NCBI RefSeq assembly: GCF_001308875.1
Contig: NZ_KQ465112.1
Coordinates: 117,578-181,577 of the forward strand
Length of the DNA stretch: 64,000 nt
Reading direction: 5' to 3'
DNA from: Lysinibacillus sp. ZYM-1
GTDB lineage: Bacteria; Bacillota; Bacilli; Bacillales_A; Planococcaceae
The number at the start of each line of letters is the position of its first letter. The first letter of the stretch is position 1. Below the pieces are notes generated by a model, which had not been told where the DNA came from, made no database searches, and saw nothing but the letters and a program-made list of their open reading frames with translations. This document shows, piece by piece, positions 63,958-64,000 of this stretch. The position numbers and the translations under genes were made by a program.

Positions 63958-64000
63958 TTTACAATGAAATAAAGTAAAGCCGTTGATTTCCACTACGGGC

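Overview
The window is a stretch of chromosome from a low-GC, endospore-forming Gram-positive bacterium of the Bacillaceae/Planococcaceae group. Lysinibacillus or a close relative is my best guess. The support is an A+T-rich composition, strong AGGAGG-type ribosome binding sites with frequent TTG and GTG starts, a T-box on the ilv-leu operon, a yybP-ykoY riboswitch, a GerA-type germinant receptor pair, a SigV/RsiV pair and a YfkAB radical SAM protein. I see no rRNA, tRNA, CRISPR array, insertion sequence or prophage.

Layout. 1-2.1 kb: end of argG, then argH. 2.3-8.4 kb: small metabolic and membrane genes, including a GntR/DUF1648 pair, an esterase-like lipoprotein, and a long open frame that joins an AraC-type regulator to an iron-siderophore binding lipoprotein, with a Fur box at its front and a second one inside it. 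8.7-18.7 kb: a permease/M20 amidohydrolase pair, several small proteins, metI-metC on the minus strand, mscL, and a lytic transglycosylase. 19.2-22 kb: a 35-residue peptide gene, then an overlapping PLP-barrel/FAD-oxidase pair. 22.3-32.7 kb: branched-chain amino acid biosynthesis (ilvD, T-box, ilvB, ilvH, ilvC, leuA, leuB, leuC, leuD). 33-37.5 kb: a zinc-ribbon protein, ribokinase, a dynamin-like GTPase, and an RtcB-family RNA ligase. 37.5-42.1 kb: a LacI regulator with an aldehyde dehydrogenase, an AHL-lactonase-family hydrolase and an iron alcohol dehydrogenase. This is the enzyme set of the Agrobacterium blcABC/attKLM gamma-butyrolactone pathway. 42.2-44.6 kb: a dead sigma-factor gene, ferritin, a 37-residue membrane protein behind an ECF-type promoter, and a TerC-family protein under a manganese riboswitch. 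44.7-53.9 kb: an ABC exporter, a germination pair, rsiV-sigV, a frameshifted TauE gene and a flavin monooxygenase. 54.3-58.7 kb: a YtrA-like GntR/ABC operon with three matching operators, then a protein with a Cys/Ser repeat tail. 58.7-64 kb: yfkAB, a HAD nucleotidase, ribosomal protein L25/Ctc, a PadR/DUF2812 pair with a palindromic promoter, a YczE-type membrane protein and a stress flavoprotein.

How the parts work together. The ilv-leu block makes isoleucine, valine and leucine from pyruvate and threonine-derived 2-oxobutyrate, with uncharged tRNA read by the T-box. The 38-42 kb cluster can be read as ring opening of a lactone, oxidation of the hydroxy acid to a semialdehyde, then oxidation to succinate; this reading is inferred from enzyme families. 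Metal handling recurs in the Fur boxes, ferritin, siderophore-binding protein and Mn riboswitch. Envelope stress recurs in sigV-rsiV, the ECF-type promoters and a dead second sigma gene.

The observations I rate highest are the AraC/binding-protein fusion frame with its internal Fur box and ribosome binding site, the LacI-controlled blcABC-like cluster with two operators 32 bp apart, the three GTGTATTAA-N4-TTAATACAC operators, the ECF promoter in front of a tiny membrane protein, and several small or broken genes that are easily missed.
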